DNA from: Rhodococcus erythropolis NBRC 15567
GTDB taxonomy: Bacteria > Actinomycetota > Actinomycetes > Mycobacteriales > Mycobacteriaceae
Reading direction: 5' to 3'
DNA length: 64,000 nt
Assembly: GCF_001552595.1 (NCBI RefSeq)
Contig: NZ_BCRM01000010.1
Coordinates: 140,499 to 204,498 of the forward strand
Position 1 is the first letter of the stretch. Each line of letters starts with the position of its first letter. The notes beneath the pieces were generated by a model. That model searched no databases, was not told the origin of the DNA, and saw only the letters and a program-made list of their open reading frames with translations. This document shows, in pieces, positions 55,027-63,880 of the stretch. Made by a program: the position numbers and the translations under genes.

Positions 55027-55617
55027 GTGATCTCTCTTCGGCAGACTCGTCTGCGCACCGCGATCGTGATCGCCGCAACCACTGCGGGCGTGAGCGTGCT
55101 CGTCGGTGTGGTGTGGGCGTTCTTGGCTCCGGCCGAGCATCTGTTGGTGGTGTCCGAGGGGCGCGGCGTCGCGTTGACGGGTGAGAGCCTCCATCAGTTC
55201 GACGCGAGTGCTGTGTTCATCTGGCTGGCACTGATCGTCGGTGTGCTGTCGGCAGTAGCGGCGTGGTTGGCGCGTCTGAGTCGAGGCCCGTATGCCCTGG
55301 GCGGGTTGATAGTCGGCTCGGCGGCAGGTGCCGGACTGATGGCACTCGTTGGTTCGGGCGTGACAAAACTGCGTTTCCCCACCGCCGACAATCCGGCGGT
55401 CGGGGAGATCATCGCGCGTGCACCGAACATCGGCACCTTGCTCGTGCTTCTGTTTCAGCCGCTCGCGGCGTGCGTCGTGACTTTGGTTCTGGCAGTGCTC
55501 AATCCGTACGACGACCTCGGTGTTGGGGACCACCCGGAATCTGGGGATCCGGAATCCGGGGATCCGGCCACCGAGGCCGAACAGACCGACGACGAGGTCC
55601 AGCCGAAACTCCCGTAG
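55027..55617 (+). CDS. Membrane protein, DUF2567
   Basis: 196 residues, start GTG 55027 (VISLRQTRLRTAIVI). About four membrane segments (about 13-34, 61-80, 90-110, 143-162) with a GPYALGGLIVGSAAGAGLMALVGSGVTKLRFP stretch (about 86-117) typical of the DUF2567 family found beside bioB in mycobacteria (Rv1591). The C-terminal tail has a near-exact HPESGDPESGDP repeat and is acidic. Function unknown; likely cotranscribed with bioB-bsaP. Confidence 0.8.
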   Translation: MISLRQTRLRTAIVIAATTAGVSVLVGVVWAFLAPAEHLLVVSEGRGVALTGESLHQFDASAVFIWLALIVGVLSAVAAWLARLSRGPYALGGLIVGSAAGAGLMALVGSGVTKLRFPTADNPAVGEIIARAPNIGTLLVLLFQPLAACVVTLVLAVLNPYDDLGVGDHPESGDPESGDPATEAEQTDDEVQPKLP

Positions 55618-55645
55618 CCGTTGCTTCTATACAGCTGACGCTTCT

Positions 55646-56476
55646 CTATACCGCCGACGTCGACGGGCGGTTCGCTGCGGACTTCATTCGCACGTCACCC
55701 AACAGTCGACCCGAAATCAACGCTCCCAACCGGCGGGTTGCGAAGCGAGTGCTGATCGAGGACACCCAATTCGGCAAACCTGATACGACTGTCGGCGGTG
55801 CGTTGCGTCGATCCAGTGCCCGGAAAGCCGTATCCACCACCTGAGTTGCCGTCTGCATTCGCCCGACCGCAGCATCTTCGGAGCCGACGACGTCGAAGAA
55901 CTCGGTTCGTGTCGGGCCGGGGCACACCGCCAATACGGTCAATCCGCTGCCGCGAGCTTCTGCCCAGAGTGCTTCGGTGAAGTTGAGTACAAAAGCCTTG
56001 GACGCGCCGTAGACGGCCATGCCAGGGGTCGGCTGGAACGACGCCGTGCTCGCGATGTTGACGAGCGCTCCACGTCCGCCCAGGAGATCGGGCAGGAAGG
56101 TGTGCGTCAGTTCGACCAGCGTGGCGATGTTGAGCTGAATTTCGGACGTGACGCGCTCGAGATCTACGTCCACGAATGCTCCGTGTGTTCCGAATCCGGC
56201 GTTGTTGATCAGCGAGGTGACGGTGATGCCACGGTTTGTCAGCTCCTGGTGCAGTGTTGCGCCGACGCCGGGCGCCGCCAGGTCGGCAGGCAGAACTGTG
56301 ACTGTGATGCCGTGGGCGACGCGGAGTTCGGTAGCGAGGGCTTCGAGGCGATCTGCCCGCCTGGCGACGAGAACCAGATTTGCACCGCGAGCGGCGAAGC
56401 GGTGAGCGAATTCCACTCCGAGCCCAGCGCTGGCTCCGGTGATGAGGACGGTGGTTCCGGCTACGTCGATGGCCAT
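55646..56476 (-). CDS. Short-chain dehydrogenase/reductase
   Basis: 276 residues from ATG 56476 with AAGGAG upstream. Classical SDR: GTTVLITGASAGLGVEFAHRF (about 7-27; TGxxxGxG), NNAG at about 89-92, Ser in NIASTASF (about 138-140), Tyr-x3-Lys in YGASKAF (about 152-156) and CPGPTRTEF after it. NADP specificity is suggested by Arg residues after strand 2 (ARRADR). It is divergent from a TetR gene with a GTTGTCA palindrome between; probably repressed by it. Substrate unknown. Confidence 0.9.
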   Translation of the reverse strand: MAIDVAGTTVLITGASAGLGVEFAHRFAARGANLVLVARRADRLEALATELRVAHGITVTVLPADLAAPGVGATLHQELTNRGITVTSLINNAGFGTHGAFVDVDLERVTSEIQLNIATLVELTHTFLPDLLGGRGALVNIASTASFQPTPGMAVYGASKAFVLNFTEALWAEARGSGLTVLAVCPGPTRTEFFDVVGSEDAAVGRMQTATQVVDTAFRALDRRNAPPTVVSGLPNWVSSISTRFATRRLGALISGRLLGDVRMKSAANRPSTSAV

Positions 56477-56525
56477 GGTGGCTCCTTCGGTTCGGGTGAT
56501 CCCAAATGTAGGCACTGACACCATA

Positions 56526-56540
56526 GTTGTCAATGACAAC
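56526..56540. promoter_or_regulatory. TetR operator between SDR and TetR genes
   Basis: GTTGTCAATGACAAC is a perfect 15-bp palindrome centred between the divergent SDR (56476) and TetR (56560) genes. Confidence 0.7.
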
Positions 56541-56559
56541 ATTTTGATATGGTGCCACC

Positions 56560-57162
56560 ATGCCCGCCCACGAACAGCCGTACCACCACGGCAGCCTGCG
56601 ACAGGAACTCCTGGCGTCAGCTGAAGCGACCCTCGAGCGAGATGGCGTCGACAAGTTGTCGCTGCGGCAGCTTGCGCGCGAGGCGGGCGTGAGTCACGCG
56701 GCCCCTGGCAAGCATTTTCGCGACCGTCAGGCTTTGCTCGACGCCTTGGCTGAAAGCGGATTCCATCGGATGACCGGTGCGCTCGAGCGAGCAGTTTCGG
56801 AGGCGCCGCCGACCGCGAAAGCCCGGTTCTCCTCGCTCGCCAACGCCTATGTGGATTTTGCGCTCGAGCATCCGGGCCTGTTGTCTCTGATGTACAGCAA
56901 CAAGCATGCACCCGGTGCGGCCGAGACTGTCGTGAACGCGGGGCACGCGACGATGGACCTGACCGTTCGGCTCGTATCGGAAGCGCAGGCTGCGGGTGAC
57001 ATTGCCGCCGGCGATCCGGAAAGTATTGCGCTGGTTGCCTTTGCGACGTTCCATGGCGTCGCGACGCTGGCCGCGGGCGGAATGTTGGGCGACGTGCCGG
57101 TCGGCGATGTGGTGAACGCGGCCTCGACGGTCTTCTGGGCGGGGCTGTCTCGATCTGCCTGA
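56560..57162 (+). CDS. TetR-family regulator of the divergent SDR
   Basis: 200 residues: YHHGSLRQELLASAEATLERDGVDKLSLRQLAREAGVSHAAPGKHFRDRQALLDALAESG (about 6-65) is the TetR DNA-binding domain with an unusual HAAPGKHF after the recognition helix, as in the WHG-domain group. The C-terminal domain (about 80-195) has VDFALEHPGLLSLMYSNKHA. It likely represses the divergent SDR and itself from the GTTGTCA palindrome. Ligand unknown. Confidence 0.85.
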   Translation: MPAHEQPYHHGSLRQELLASAEATLERDGVDKLSLRQLAREAGVSHAAPGKHFRDRQALLDALAESGFHRMTGALERAVSEAPPTAKARFSSLANAYVDFALEHPGLLSLMYSNKHAPGAAETVVNAGHATMDLTVRLVSEAQAAGDIAAGDPESIALVAFATFHGVATLAAGGMLGDVPVGDVVNAASTVFWAGLSRSA

Positions 57163-57272
57163 TGTGTGGGGCGCGGAATCCCCAGAGTTCTCACAGAACC
57201 AACACAAGGGAGCCACAAGATTGCGGACTTACATGGGAGTCAAGAAGTTTGATTCCGAGTGGAGGTTTCGCA

Positions 57273-57605
57273 ATGAGCGTTTCGGAGATTGCCCCGAACA
57301 GGGGAGTTGCACTTGTCACGGACATCGGATTCGAGCACGGTGCGCGTATCGCCACCGAGTTTCTCGACGCTGGTTGGAGCGTGGCGGTCACTGCGCGGAC
57401 GGTGACAGAATTGGTGCGCATCATGGCGGGAAAACCGACCCATCGCTTCTTTGCGATAGTCGCTGATCCGACGGATCGTTGGCAGGCCGATCGGATTCTC
57501 GATCGGGTGACGACGCGGTTCGGCGCAATCAATCGGGTCATCGATCCGGCCGGCGCGGTGAACTCGGCGTGGCTGCAACGCGGAAGTTTCGAAGCCGTTG
57601 CCTGA
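57273..57605 (+). CDS. SDR-like half protein of 110 residues
   Basis: ATG 57273 with GGAGG 7 bases upstream. The protein covers only a nucleotide-binding half of an SDR: GVALVTDIGFEHGARIATEFLDAGWSVAVTARTVTELVRI (about 11-50) with the glycine motif degraded (TDIGFEHG for TGxxxGxG), a VADPTDRWQADRILDRVTTRFGAINRVI segment, then a stop. The Ser-Tyr-Lys catalytic part is missing and no continuation exists in other frames downstream. It may be a truncated relic or a binding-only protein. No family identified. Confidence 0.65.
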   Translation: MSVSEIAPNRGVALVTDIGFEHGARIATEFLDAGWSVAVTARTVTELVRIMAGKPTHRFFAIVADPTDRWQADRILDRVTTRFGAINRVIDPAGAVNSAWLQRGSFEAVA

Positions 57606-57619
57606 GAACCTGATCGACG

Positions 57620-58348
57620 TCAGCTCGGGGGACGCAGTGCAGCGAACTCGTCGGTGACTCGCAAGGTGGAGTCGGTGAAGCGGTACAGGGCCGGTGGGCG
57701 TCCGCCCGACTTGCCGGACGGTGCGGTGTTGCCGGTGGGAGTCAGTACGCCTCGGCGACCCAGTACGCGTTGCAAGTTGGTTGCGTCGACTTGGTAACCG
57801 AGTGCAGCGCAGTAGATTTCACGCAGCGTCGACATCGCGAACTCTTCGGGAGCCAGCCCGAATGCGATGTTGGTGTAGGAGAGTTTTGCAGCCAGTCGAT
57901 TACGCGCGTGCCGTACGACGGTTCCGTGGTCGAACGACATCTCCGGCAACTTCGAAACGGGGTGCCAGGCCGTGTCGGGTGGAAGTTGTGGGTCGGCGCT
58001 GAGGGGAACGAGTCCGAGGAAGGTCGACGCGATGCGGCGCGGGCCCGGCACTCGTTGTGGATCACTGAAGACGGAGAGTTGCTCGAGGTGGGCGACCTTT
58101 CGTAGGTCGACCTTCTCGGCGAGGAGTCGTCGAGCGGAGGTCGTCAGGTCCTCGTCGTCGCGCAAAGTGCCCCCGGGCAGTGACCATGTGCCTTTCTGTG
58201 GGTTGAGTGCGCGCTGCCACAGCAGCACGGCCAACTCTTCACGCCCTTGTGGGCAGTGATCGCCGTCACCTGCGGCGATGCTTGCGGGGGAGGTGCGAAC
58301 TTGGAACACCGCTGCAAGCACTTCGTGGGTGGTGTTACTATTGGGCAC
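57620..58348 (-). CDS. nrtR: NrtR-type NAD biosynthesis regulator
   Basis: 242 residues: a Nudix-like N-terminal domain (about 8-150) and a winged-helix C-terminal domain (about 160-240, [32 protein letters not shown]). In the Nudix box (starting Gly60) Glu66, Arg74 and Glu78 remain but positions 75 and 79 are Leu and Lys instead of Glu, so hydrolase activity is doubtful, as for many NrtR repressors. It is divergent from nadA across a long palindrome. In mycobacteria NrtR (Rv1593c type) represses nadABC. Confidence 0.9.
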   Translation of the reverse strand: MPNSNTTHEVLAAVFQVRTSPASIAAGDGDHCPQGREELAVLLWQRALNPQKGTWSLPGGTLRDDEDLTTSARRLLAEKVDLRKVAHLEQLSVFSDPQRVPGPRRIASTFLGLVPLSADPQLPPDTAWHPVSKLPEMSFDHGTVVRHARNRLAAKLSYTNIAFGLAPEEFAMSTLREIYCAALGYQVDATNLQRVLGRRGVLTPTGNTAPSGKSGGRPPALYRFTDSTLRVTDEFAALRPPS

Positions 58349-58371
58349 GTTTTCGATCCTAAGTCGAAAAC
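58349..58371. promoter_or_regulatory. NrtR operator
   Basis: GTTTTCGA (58349-58356) and TCGAAAAC (58364-58371) are perfect inverted arms around seven bases, directly abutting the nrtR start (58348) and 79 bases before nadA. Confidence 0.85.
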
Positions 58372-58450
58372 CTCGAATACGGAAATCCGGGCCAGCCCGT
58401 CCGGATTTGAACTGGGTGACGAGCCCGGGTTCACGGTGAAGGAGAACGCC

Positions 58451-59488
58451 ATGACGACCACGACGTTATGGGAGGGATCGGCCTCGCAGATTCACGACGG
58501 CCCCGGCGGATACAACGGAGTCGAAGCGACCCCCGAGTGGGCCGCTGAGATCAAACGTCTGGCTCGCGAACGGGGCGCGACGATTCTTGCGCACAACTAC
58601 CAGCTGCCTGCGATTCAGGACGTCGCCGATCATGTCGGCGACTCCCTGGCGCTTTCGCGAATCGCTGCCGAGGCGCCAGAGGACACGATTGTCTTCTGTG
58701 GTGTGCACTTCATGGCCGAGACCGCGAAGATCCTGTCGCCGTCCAAGACCGTGCTGATCCCGGACGAGCGAGCCGGCTGTTCTCTGGCCGACTCGATCAA
58801 TGCCGAGCAGCTTCGTGAGTGGAAGGCCGACAACCCGAACGCGCTGGTGGTGTCGTACGTGAACACGACGGCAGAGGTGAAGGGTCTCACCGACATCTGC
58901 TGCACGTCGTCCAATGCCGTCGACGTGGTCAACTCGATTGATCCCGACCGGGAAGTTCTCTTCCTCCCGGACCAGTTCCTCGGAGCTCACGTCAAGCGCG
59001 TCACAGGCCGCACCAACATGCAGATCTGGGCCGGTGAATGCCACGTCCACGCGGGTATCAACGGTGACGAGTTGACGGCGAAGTCCAAGGCTCACCCCGA
59101 TGCCGAGCTTTTTGTGCACCCTGAATGTGGTTGCGCTACTTCGGCTCTGTACCTCGCCGGTGAAGGCGCGGTCCCCGCGGACAAGGTCAAGATCCTCTCC
59201 ACCGGCGGAATGCTCGACGCTGCCCGCGTCACCAAGAGCAAGCAGGTTCTGGTCGCCACCGAGATCGGGATGCTGCACCAGTTGCGCAAGGCAGCGCCCG
59301 ACGTCGATTTCCAGGCCGTCAACGACCGCGCGTCGTGCCCGTACATGAAGATGATCACGCCTGCCGCGTTGCTTCGCTGCCTTCTCGAGGGCAAGGACGA
59401 GGTCCACGTCGATCTCGAGATGGCCAAGCGTGCACAGAAATCGGTGCAGCGCATGATCGAGATCGGTAATCCGGGCGGCGGCGAGTGA
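58451..59488 (+). CDS. nadA: Quinolinate synthase
   Basis: [4Fe-4S] enzyme condensing iminoaspartate with dihydroxyacetone phosphate to quinolinate. 345 residues. Iron-sulfur ligands are expected at Cys110 (ERAGCSLAD), Cys197 (AGECHVHAG) and Cys296 (RASCPYMK), spaced like the Cys113/200/297 of E. coli. [24 protein letters not shown] (about 45-68) and [25 protein letters not shown] line the active site. ATG 58451 has AAGGAGA 5 bases upstream. Overlaps nadB by GTGA. Confidence 0.95.
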   Translation: MTTTTLWEGSASQIHDGPGGYNGVEATPEWAAEIKRLARERGATILAHNYQLPAIQDVADHVGDSLALSRIAAEAPEDTIVFCGVHFMAETAKILSPSKTVLIPDERAGCSLADSINAEQLREWKADNPNALVVSYVNTTAEVKGLTDICCTSSNAVDVVNSIDPDREVLFLPDQFLGAHVKRVTGRTNMQIWAGECHVHAGINGDELTAKSKAHPDAELFVHPECGCATSALYLAGEGAVPADKVKILSTGGMLDAARVTKSKQVLVATEIGMLHQLRKAAPDVDFQAVNDRASCPYMKMITPAALLRCLLEGKDEVHVDLEMAKRAQKSVQRMIEIGNPGGGE

Positions 59489-61056
59489 CCAGCCCTGCCG
59501 GGCGTTTCGCCTGGGAGGCTCATGCCGACCTGGTCGTCGTGGGAGGCGGTGTCGCGGGCCTCACCGCTGCGCGCACCGCTTCTCTGCGGGGGCTGAAAGT
59601 ACTCACGGTCAGCAAGGGTGGTCCGACGGACACCTCGACTCAGTACGCGCAGGGCGGCATCGCAGTCGTCGACGATCTGAATACGGATTCCGTCGAGTCG
59701 CACGTTGCGGATACGTGTGAGGCCGGCGTCGGCTTGTGCGACGAGGAAGCCGTCTATTCCATCGTCGAAGCTGGTCACGACGCAGTTGCGGCGCTGGCCG
59801 CGTTGGGCGCGGTCTTCGATCGCGGGCGAGACGGCGAGGTGTCGCGCACCCGCGAGGGTGGGCACAGCACGCGTCGGATCATCCATGCGGGCGGCGACGC
59901 CACGGGCGCGGAAGTGCAGCGAGCTCTCAACGCTGCCGGCCTCCCCGTTCTGTTCGGTGCAGCGGCAGTTCAGGTGGTGACCAACCGGCGCGGGGTGTGT
60001 GGACTCATTGTCTCCTCGCCGGAAGGGCTCGGAGTGATCCATGCGCCCGCGGTACTGCTCGCTACCGGTGGACTCGGTCAGCTGTATGCCTGCAGTACAA
60101 ATCCGCCCGGTGCAACTGCCGACGGAATCGCGTTGGCGCTCGAAGCAGGTGCGGCAATTGCGGATCTGGAATTCGTTCAGTTCCATCCGACGGTCCTCTT
60201 CACTCCGGGTGGAGTAGGTCGCCGGCCCTTGATCAGTGAGGCGGTCCGCGGCGAAGGTGCGATTCTTGTCGACACCAACGGCGATTCGGTCACCGCAGGT
60301 GTTCATCCGCTGGGTGATCTCGCCCCGCGTGACGTGGTCTCGCGCGCAATCGCAGCACGCCTACGAGATCTCGGCACCGATCACGTCTACCTCGACGCCC
60401 GCAAGCTCGACGGCTTCGATTCGCGGTTCCCGACGATCACCGCATCCTGTCTCGAAGCGGGCATCGATCCACGCACCCAACTCATTCCGGTCGCTCCGGC
60501 CGCGCACTACTCGTGCGGTGGAGTCGCCACCGACGTCCATGGACGAACGGGAGTGCCTGGACTCTACGCAGCCGGCGAAGTGGCTCGCACGGGATTGCAC
60601 GGCGCGAATCGTCTTGCGTCCAACAGCCTTCTCGAGGGTTTGGTGGTCGGGGAGCGTGCCGGAATCGCAGCTGCCGAGCGTCGCGAGGTTCATGCCGAAG
60701 TGGTCAACGTGGTGCGCAAGCCGATGCCGATACTCCCACGAGAGACTGTGCAGTCCGTCATGACAGCACACGCGTCGGTGGTTCGCGACGGAGGCGGTCT
60801 CCAGACTGCGCGAGCCGCGCTTGCCGGCGCCGATCAGACAGTGGCGGTGGCTGCTGGGGACCTCGAAGACGCGGCGCTCACACTGACCGCGACAGCGTTG
60901 GTCGATGTAGCCGTGGCACGAACCGAGAGCCGAGGCTGTCACACCCGCACCGACTATCCTGAAACAGATCCGAATCAGCGTCGCAGCACTCGGATCAAGA
61001 TGAGTGCCGATGGAGCGCTCGAAATACTAGACATGTTGTTGACAGGAGTTCATTGA
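59485..61056 (+). CDS. nadB: L-aspartate oxidase
   Basis: FAD enzyme making iminoaspartate for NadA. 523 residues. FAD motif [24 protein letters not shown] (about 11-34), [18 protein letters not shown] (about 39-56), [18 protein letters not shown] (about 128-145), QFHPTVLF (about 232-239), [10 protein letters not shown] (about 341-350) and [17 protein letters not shown] (about 373-389) form the succinate-dehydrogenase/aspartate-oxidase flavoprotein fold. GTG start fixed by overlap with nadA; ends in a TGATG overlap with nadC. Confidence 0.95.
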   Translation: MTSPAGRFAWEAHADLVVVGGGVAGLTAARTASLRGLKVLTVSKGGPTDTSTQYAQGGIAVVDDLNTDSVESHVADTCEAGVGLCDEEAVYSIVEAGHDAVAALAALGAVFDRGRDGEVSRTREGGHSTRRIIHAGGDATGAEVQRALNAAGLPVLFGAAAVQVVTNRRGVCGLIVSSPEGLGVIHAPAVLLATGGLGQLYACSTNPPGATADGIALALEAGAAIADLEFVQFHPTVLFTPGGVGRRPLISEAVRGEGAILVDTNGDSVTAGVHPLGDLAPRDVVSRAIAARLRDLGTDHVYLDARKLDGFDSRFPTITASCLEAGIDPRTQLIPVAPAAHYSCGGVATDVHGRTGVPGLYAAGEVARTGLHGANRLASNSLLEGLVVGERAGIAAAERREVHAEVVNVVRKPMPILPRETVQSVMTAHASVVRDGGGLQTARAALAGADQTVAVAAGDLEDAALTLTATALVDVAVARTESRGCHTRTDYPETDPNQRRSTRIKMSADGALEILDMLLTGVH

Positions 61057-61928
61057 TGACCGAGCAGAAGATCCTGCCCACGCCGCTCGACCGTGACGAA
61101 CTGCTCACGTTGGTCAGGCTCGCTCTGGACGAGGATCTGCGCTATGGCCCTGATATCACTTCTACCGCAACGGTTCCCGCCGATGCAGTCGCGAAGGCCT
61201 CGGTCGTCTCACGCTCCTCGGGTACTGTCGCCGGCATCGACGTCGGACTGCTTGTTCTCGACGAGGTGATCGGCGCGGGTAACTACGAGGTCGTTGATCG
61301 GGTGGCCGATGGAACTCGGGTTGCGCCAGGTCAATCGGTGCTCACCGTCGTCGCGCCCACCCGCGGCCTTCTCACGGCAGAGCGGACGATGCTCAACCTC
61401 GTCTGCCATCTCTCGGGAATCGCCACGGCGACGTCGCAGTGGGTCGACGCCATCGCCGGCACTCATGCCAAAGTGCGGGACAGCCGAAAGACACTGCCCG
61501 GACTACGTTCTCTGCAGAAATATGCAGTCCACGTGGGCGGAGGCGTCAACCACCGCATGGGATTGGGTGACGCGGCGTTGATCAAGGACAACCACGTTGC
61601 CGCTGCCGGTTCGGTGGTCGCAGCACTTCGTGCGGTCCGTGAGCTCGCGCCGGACATCGAGTGCGAAGTCGAGGTCGACAACCTCACTCAGCTCGACCAG
61701 GTGCTGGCGGAGAACGTGGAACTTGTTCTGCTGGACAACTTCCCGCTGTGGCAGACGCAGATCGCGGTCCAACGCCGAGACGCTGTTGCCCCCGAAACCA
61801 AGCTCGAGTCATCCGGTGGTCTCACCATCGACGTTGCCGCAGAGTACGCCCGAACCGGCGTCGACTACCTCGCTGTAGGTGCCTTGACGCACTCGGTGAC
61901 AGTGCTCGACCTCGGGCTCGACATGTAG
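61056..61928 (+). CDS. nadC: Quinolinate phosphoribosyltransferase
   Basis: Converts quinolinate and PRPP to nicotinate mononucleotide. 290 residues. DLRYGPDITSTATVP (about 28-42), RTMLNLVCHLSGIATATSQWVDA (about 110-132), the RDSRKTLPGLRSLQKYAVHVGGGVNHRMGLGDAALIKDNH stretch (about 142-181) with catalytic Arg/Lys residues, and a C-terminal ESSGGLTID (about 249-257) are all present. ATG 61056 is used; TTG 61053 lies immediately upstream. Last gene of nadABC; convergent LysR starts 6 bases on. Confidence 0.95.
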   Translation: MTEQKILPTPLDRDELLTLVRLALDEDLRYGPDITSTATVPADAVAKASVVSRSSGTVAGIDVGLLVLDEVIGAGNYEVVDRVADGTRVAPGQSVLTVVAPTRGLLTAERTMLNLVCHLSGIATATSQWVDAIAGTHAKVRDSRKTLPGLRSLQKYAVHVGGGVNHRMGLGDAALIKDNHVAAAGSVVAALRAVRELAPDIECEVEVDNLTQLDQVLAENVELVLLDNFPLWQTQIAVQRRDAVAPETKLESSGGLTIDVAAEYARTGVDYLAVGALTHSVTVLDLGLDM

Positions 61929-61934
61929 GTGCCG

Positions 61935-62843
61935 CTATCGCTCGGCGTCCAGCAGTTGCGGGACGGCCGAGCGAAGCGCGCTTGTCACGGTTGCGACCGC
62001 CGGGTGAGCGTCGGAGCCGGCTCGGTGTGCGATCTTGGTCCTTCGTCGAATGGGCATCGGCGTCAGGCGCACTCCGAGTGGCGGATGGATGGCTCCGAGT
62101 TCCGGGACCAGTGAAACGCCCTGCCCTGCATCGACGAGGGCGAGAACGGTGGCGAACTCGTCGATGTGGTGTCGCACTTTCGGGGTGAACCCGGCCGCTT
62201 GGCACGCGCGAATGGTCATTGCATGACAAGCAGTTCCGGGGATCGCAGTAATCCAGTGCTGCTCCACGCAGTCGGCCAGCGCGGTAATGGTGCTGTCGGG
62301 ATCTGTAGCGGTGTCGTTCGACGCCAGATAGACCGATTCGCTGCACAGAGGCAACGCTGTCAGGCCCGGTTCGCTGGGACGAGGGACGAAGTCGTAGTCG
62401 TGAATCAACGCCAAGTCCAGATTCCCAGCTCGTAGGGCGTCGGCGACGTCCGCTGGGTCGATCTCCGAAACCATCGGTTCCAACCCGGGATGCTCGCGAG
62501 AGAGGGCGATCAATGCCGGCGGGAGGATCGCCCGTGCGGCGGTCGGGAACGTTCCGATGCGCAGCGGCCCCGCCAGTCCACGACGCGCGTCGACCAATTC
62601 ACCCGACGCCTGCTCCAGGCGTTGCAGGATGACTTCGGCATGACGTGCGAGGTTCTCACCGGCCGGCGTGAGGCGGACGCGACGGCCTGTTCGTTCCAGC
62701 AGCGGCACGCCGGCTTCACGTTCGAGGACGGCCAATTGCTGCGACACCGCGGAGGGACTGAACGACAGCGCCTCGGCAACGGCAACGATGGTTCCGCGCA
62801 GCGCTAGTTCGCGCAATAGCTTCAGTCGACGAACATCGAGCAT
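61935..62843 (-). CDS. LysR-family regulator of the divergent DapA-type gene
   Basis: 302 residues: winged helix RRLKLLRELALRGTIVAVAEALSFSPSAVSQQLAVLEREAGVPLLERTGRRVRLTPAG (about 5-62) and a substrate-binding effector domain (about 90-295, GPLRIGTFPTAARAILPPAL). It is divergent from a dihydrodipicolinate-synthase-family gene with an AGACC/GGTCT palindrome between, and so is the likely regulator of that gene. The effector is unknown. Confidence 0.88.
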   Translation of the reverse strand: MLDVRRLKLLRELALRGTIVAVAEALSFSPSAVSQQLAVLEREAGVPLLERTGRRVRLTPAGENLARHAEVILQRLEQASGELVDARRGLAGPLRIGTFPTAARAILPPALIALSREHPGLEPMVSEIDPADVADALRAGNLDLALIHDYDFVPRPSEPGLTALPLCSESVYLASNDTATDPDSTITALADCVEQHWITAIPGTACHAMTIRACQAAGFTPKVRHHIDEFATVLALVDAGQGVSLVPELGAIHPPLGVRLTPMPIRRRTKIAHRAGSDAHPAVATVTSALRSAVPQLLDAER

Positions 62844-62879
62844 CAGCTCAGCTTACGCTCGACGATGGAAATGCGAACT

Positions 62880-62894
62880 AGACCTACAAGGTCT
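62880..62894. promoter_or_regulatory. LysR-type palindrome
   Basis: AGACCTACAAGGTCT has perfect AGACC/GGTCT arms around TACAA, in the divergent LysR-DapA intergenic region. Confidence 0.55.
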
Positions 62895-62914
62895 GTTCGG
62901 TGAGGCTGAGTTCT

Positions 62915-62950
62915 ATGACTATGACTATGACTATGACTATGACTATGACT
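62915..62950 (+). repeat. Hexanucleotide microsatellite (ATGACT)6 at a gene start
   Basis: Six perfect ATGACT copies. Each carries an in-frame ATG, so the protein can begin with one to six Met-Thr pairs. GAGG (62902-62905) lies 9 bases before the first ATG. Copy-number change is a multiple of three, so it would not shift frame. Confidence 0.97.
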
Positions 62951-63832
62951 CGAGTTGACCTGGCCGGAATCCATGTACCACTGATCACGCCCTTCGAGAG
63001 CGACGGTCGTATTGCAACCGACGCACTCGAACAGCTTGCGCACCAGGTCCTCTCCGAAGGTGCGGTCGGACTCGTTGCACTGGGGACTACAGCGGAAACC
63101 GCAACCCTCACCGAGGAGGAGAGAGTGACCGTTCTGGATATCTGTGCGAGCGTGTGCCGTGCGAGAGGTGCGACGTTGATCGTGGGCGCGGGTAGCAACG
63201 ACACGGCGGGCAGTGCGCAGGCGCTCCGGAGGCTGACTCGGTGGCCTGACGTCTCGGCCGCGTTGGTGCCGGTTCCCTCCTTCACGAGGCCGTCGAAAGC
63301 CGGTGTGGTGGCGCATTTCGCGCATCTGCAGTCGTCGAGCCCCGTGCCGCTGATCGTCTATCACGTGCCGTACCGAACTGCGTGCGATCTGGACAGCGAC
63401 ACTTTGCGGGAGTTGGGTGCTTTGCCCGGGGTTGTTGGTGTGAAGTATGCCGCGGGCGGTATCGACGCAGCTGCCGTCGAACTCTTCGCGGATCTTCCGG
63501 ACGACTTCGCCGTGCTGGCGGGGGATGATCTGTTTCTCGCGCCGCTTCTGGCCTTGGGTGCGTCAGGCGGAATCTTGGCGTCCGCTCATCTGTCGACCGC
63601 CGAGTTCGTGCGCCTGGTGAAGGCTTGGGACAGTGGAGATGTGGACAGTGTTCGCGATCTTGGACGACGGTTGTCGACGCTGTCAGGAGCTCTCTTTTCC
63701 GAATCGAACCCGACTGTCATCAAGGGCGTGTTGCATGCATTGGGGCAGATTCCGACTCCCCATGTGCGACTGCCGTTGCTACCTGCGAGTGACGAATCGG
63801 TAGCGCGGGCGCTCGAGGTCTACCACTCTTGA
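62915..63832 (+). CDS. DapA-family aldolase/synthase
   Basis: 305 residues from the first ATG. DHDPS/NAL superfamily TIM barrel: IHVPLITPFESDGRIATDALEQLAHQVLSEGAVGLVALGTTAETATLTEEE (about 19-69), with the GTTAE motif, the Tyr in VYHVPYRT (about 150) and the Schiff-base Lys in VGVKYAAGG (about 177-178). Biosynthetic DapA differs in detail and nothing here says lysine synthesis; a catabolic aldolase is equally possible. It is divergent from LysR. N-terminus is MTMTMT... from the ATGACT repeat. Confidence 0.85.
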   Translation: MTMTMTMTMTMTRVDLAGIHVPLITPFESDGRIATDALEQLAHQVLSEGAVGLVALGTTAETATLTEEERVTVLDICASVCRARGATLIVGAGSNDTAGSAQALRRLTRWPDVSAALVPVPSFTRPSKAGVVAHFAHLQSSSPVPLIVYHVPYRTACDLDSDTLRELGALPGVVGVKYAAGGIDAAAVELFADLPDDFAVLAGDDLFLAPLLALGASGGILASAHLSTAEFVRLVKAWDSGDVDSVRDLGRRLSTLSGALFSESNPTVIKGVLHALGQIPTPHVRLPLLPASDESVARALEVYHS

Positions 63833-63833
63833 C

Positions 63834-63849
63834 TCGAACGGGTGTTCGA
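63834..63849 (+). promoter_or_regulatory. LexA (SOS) box
   Basis: TCGAACGGGTGTTCGA matches the actinobacterial LexA consensus TCGAAC-N4-GTTCGA exactly. A TATTGT -10-like element starts at 63851, and the following gene starts at 63881. Confidence 0.85.
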
Positions 63850-63880
63850 GTATTGTTGGGGGTGGGGATCGGGGGATTCA

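Noticed and set aside
62915..62950. CRISPR-like array
   Set aside because: Units are only six bases with no spacers; it is a microsatellite.
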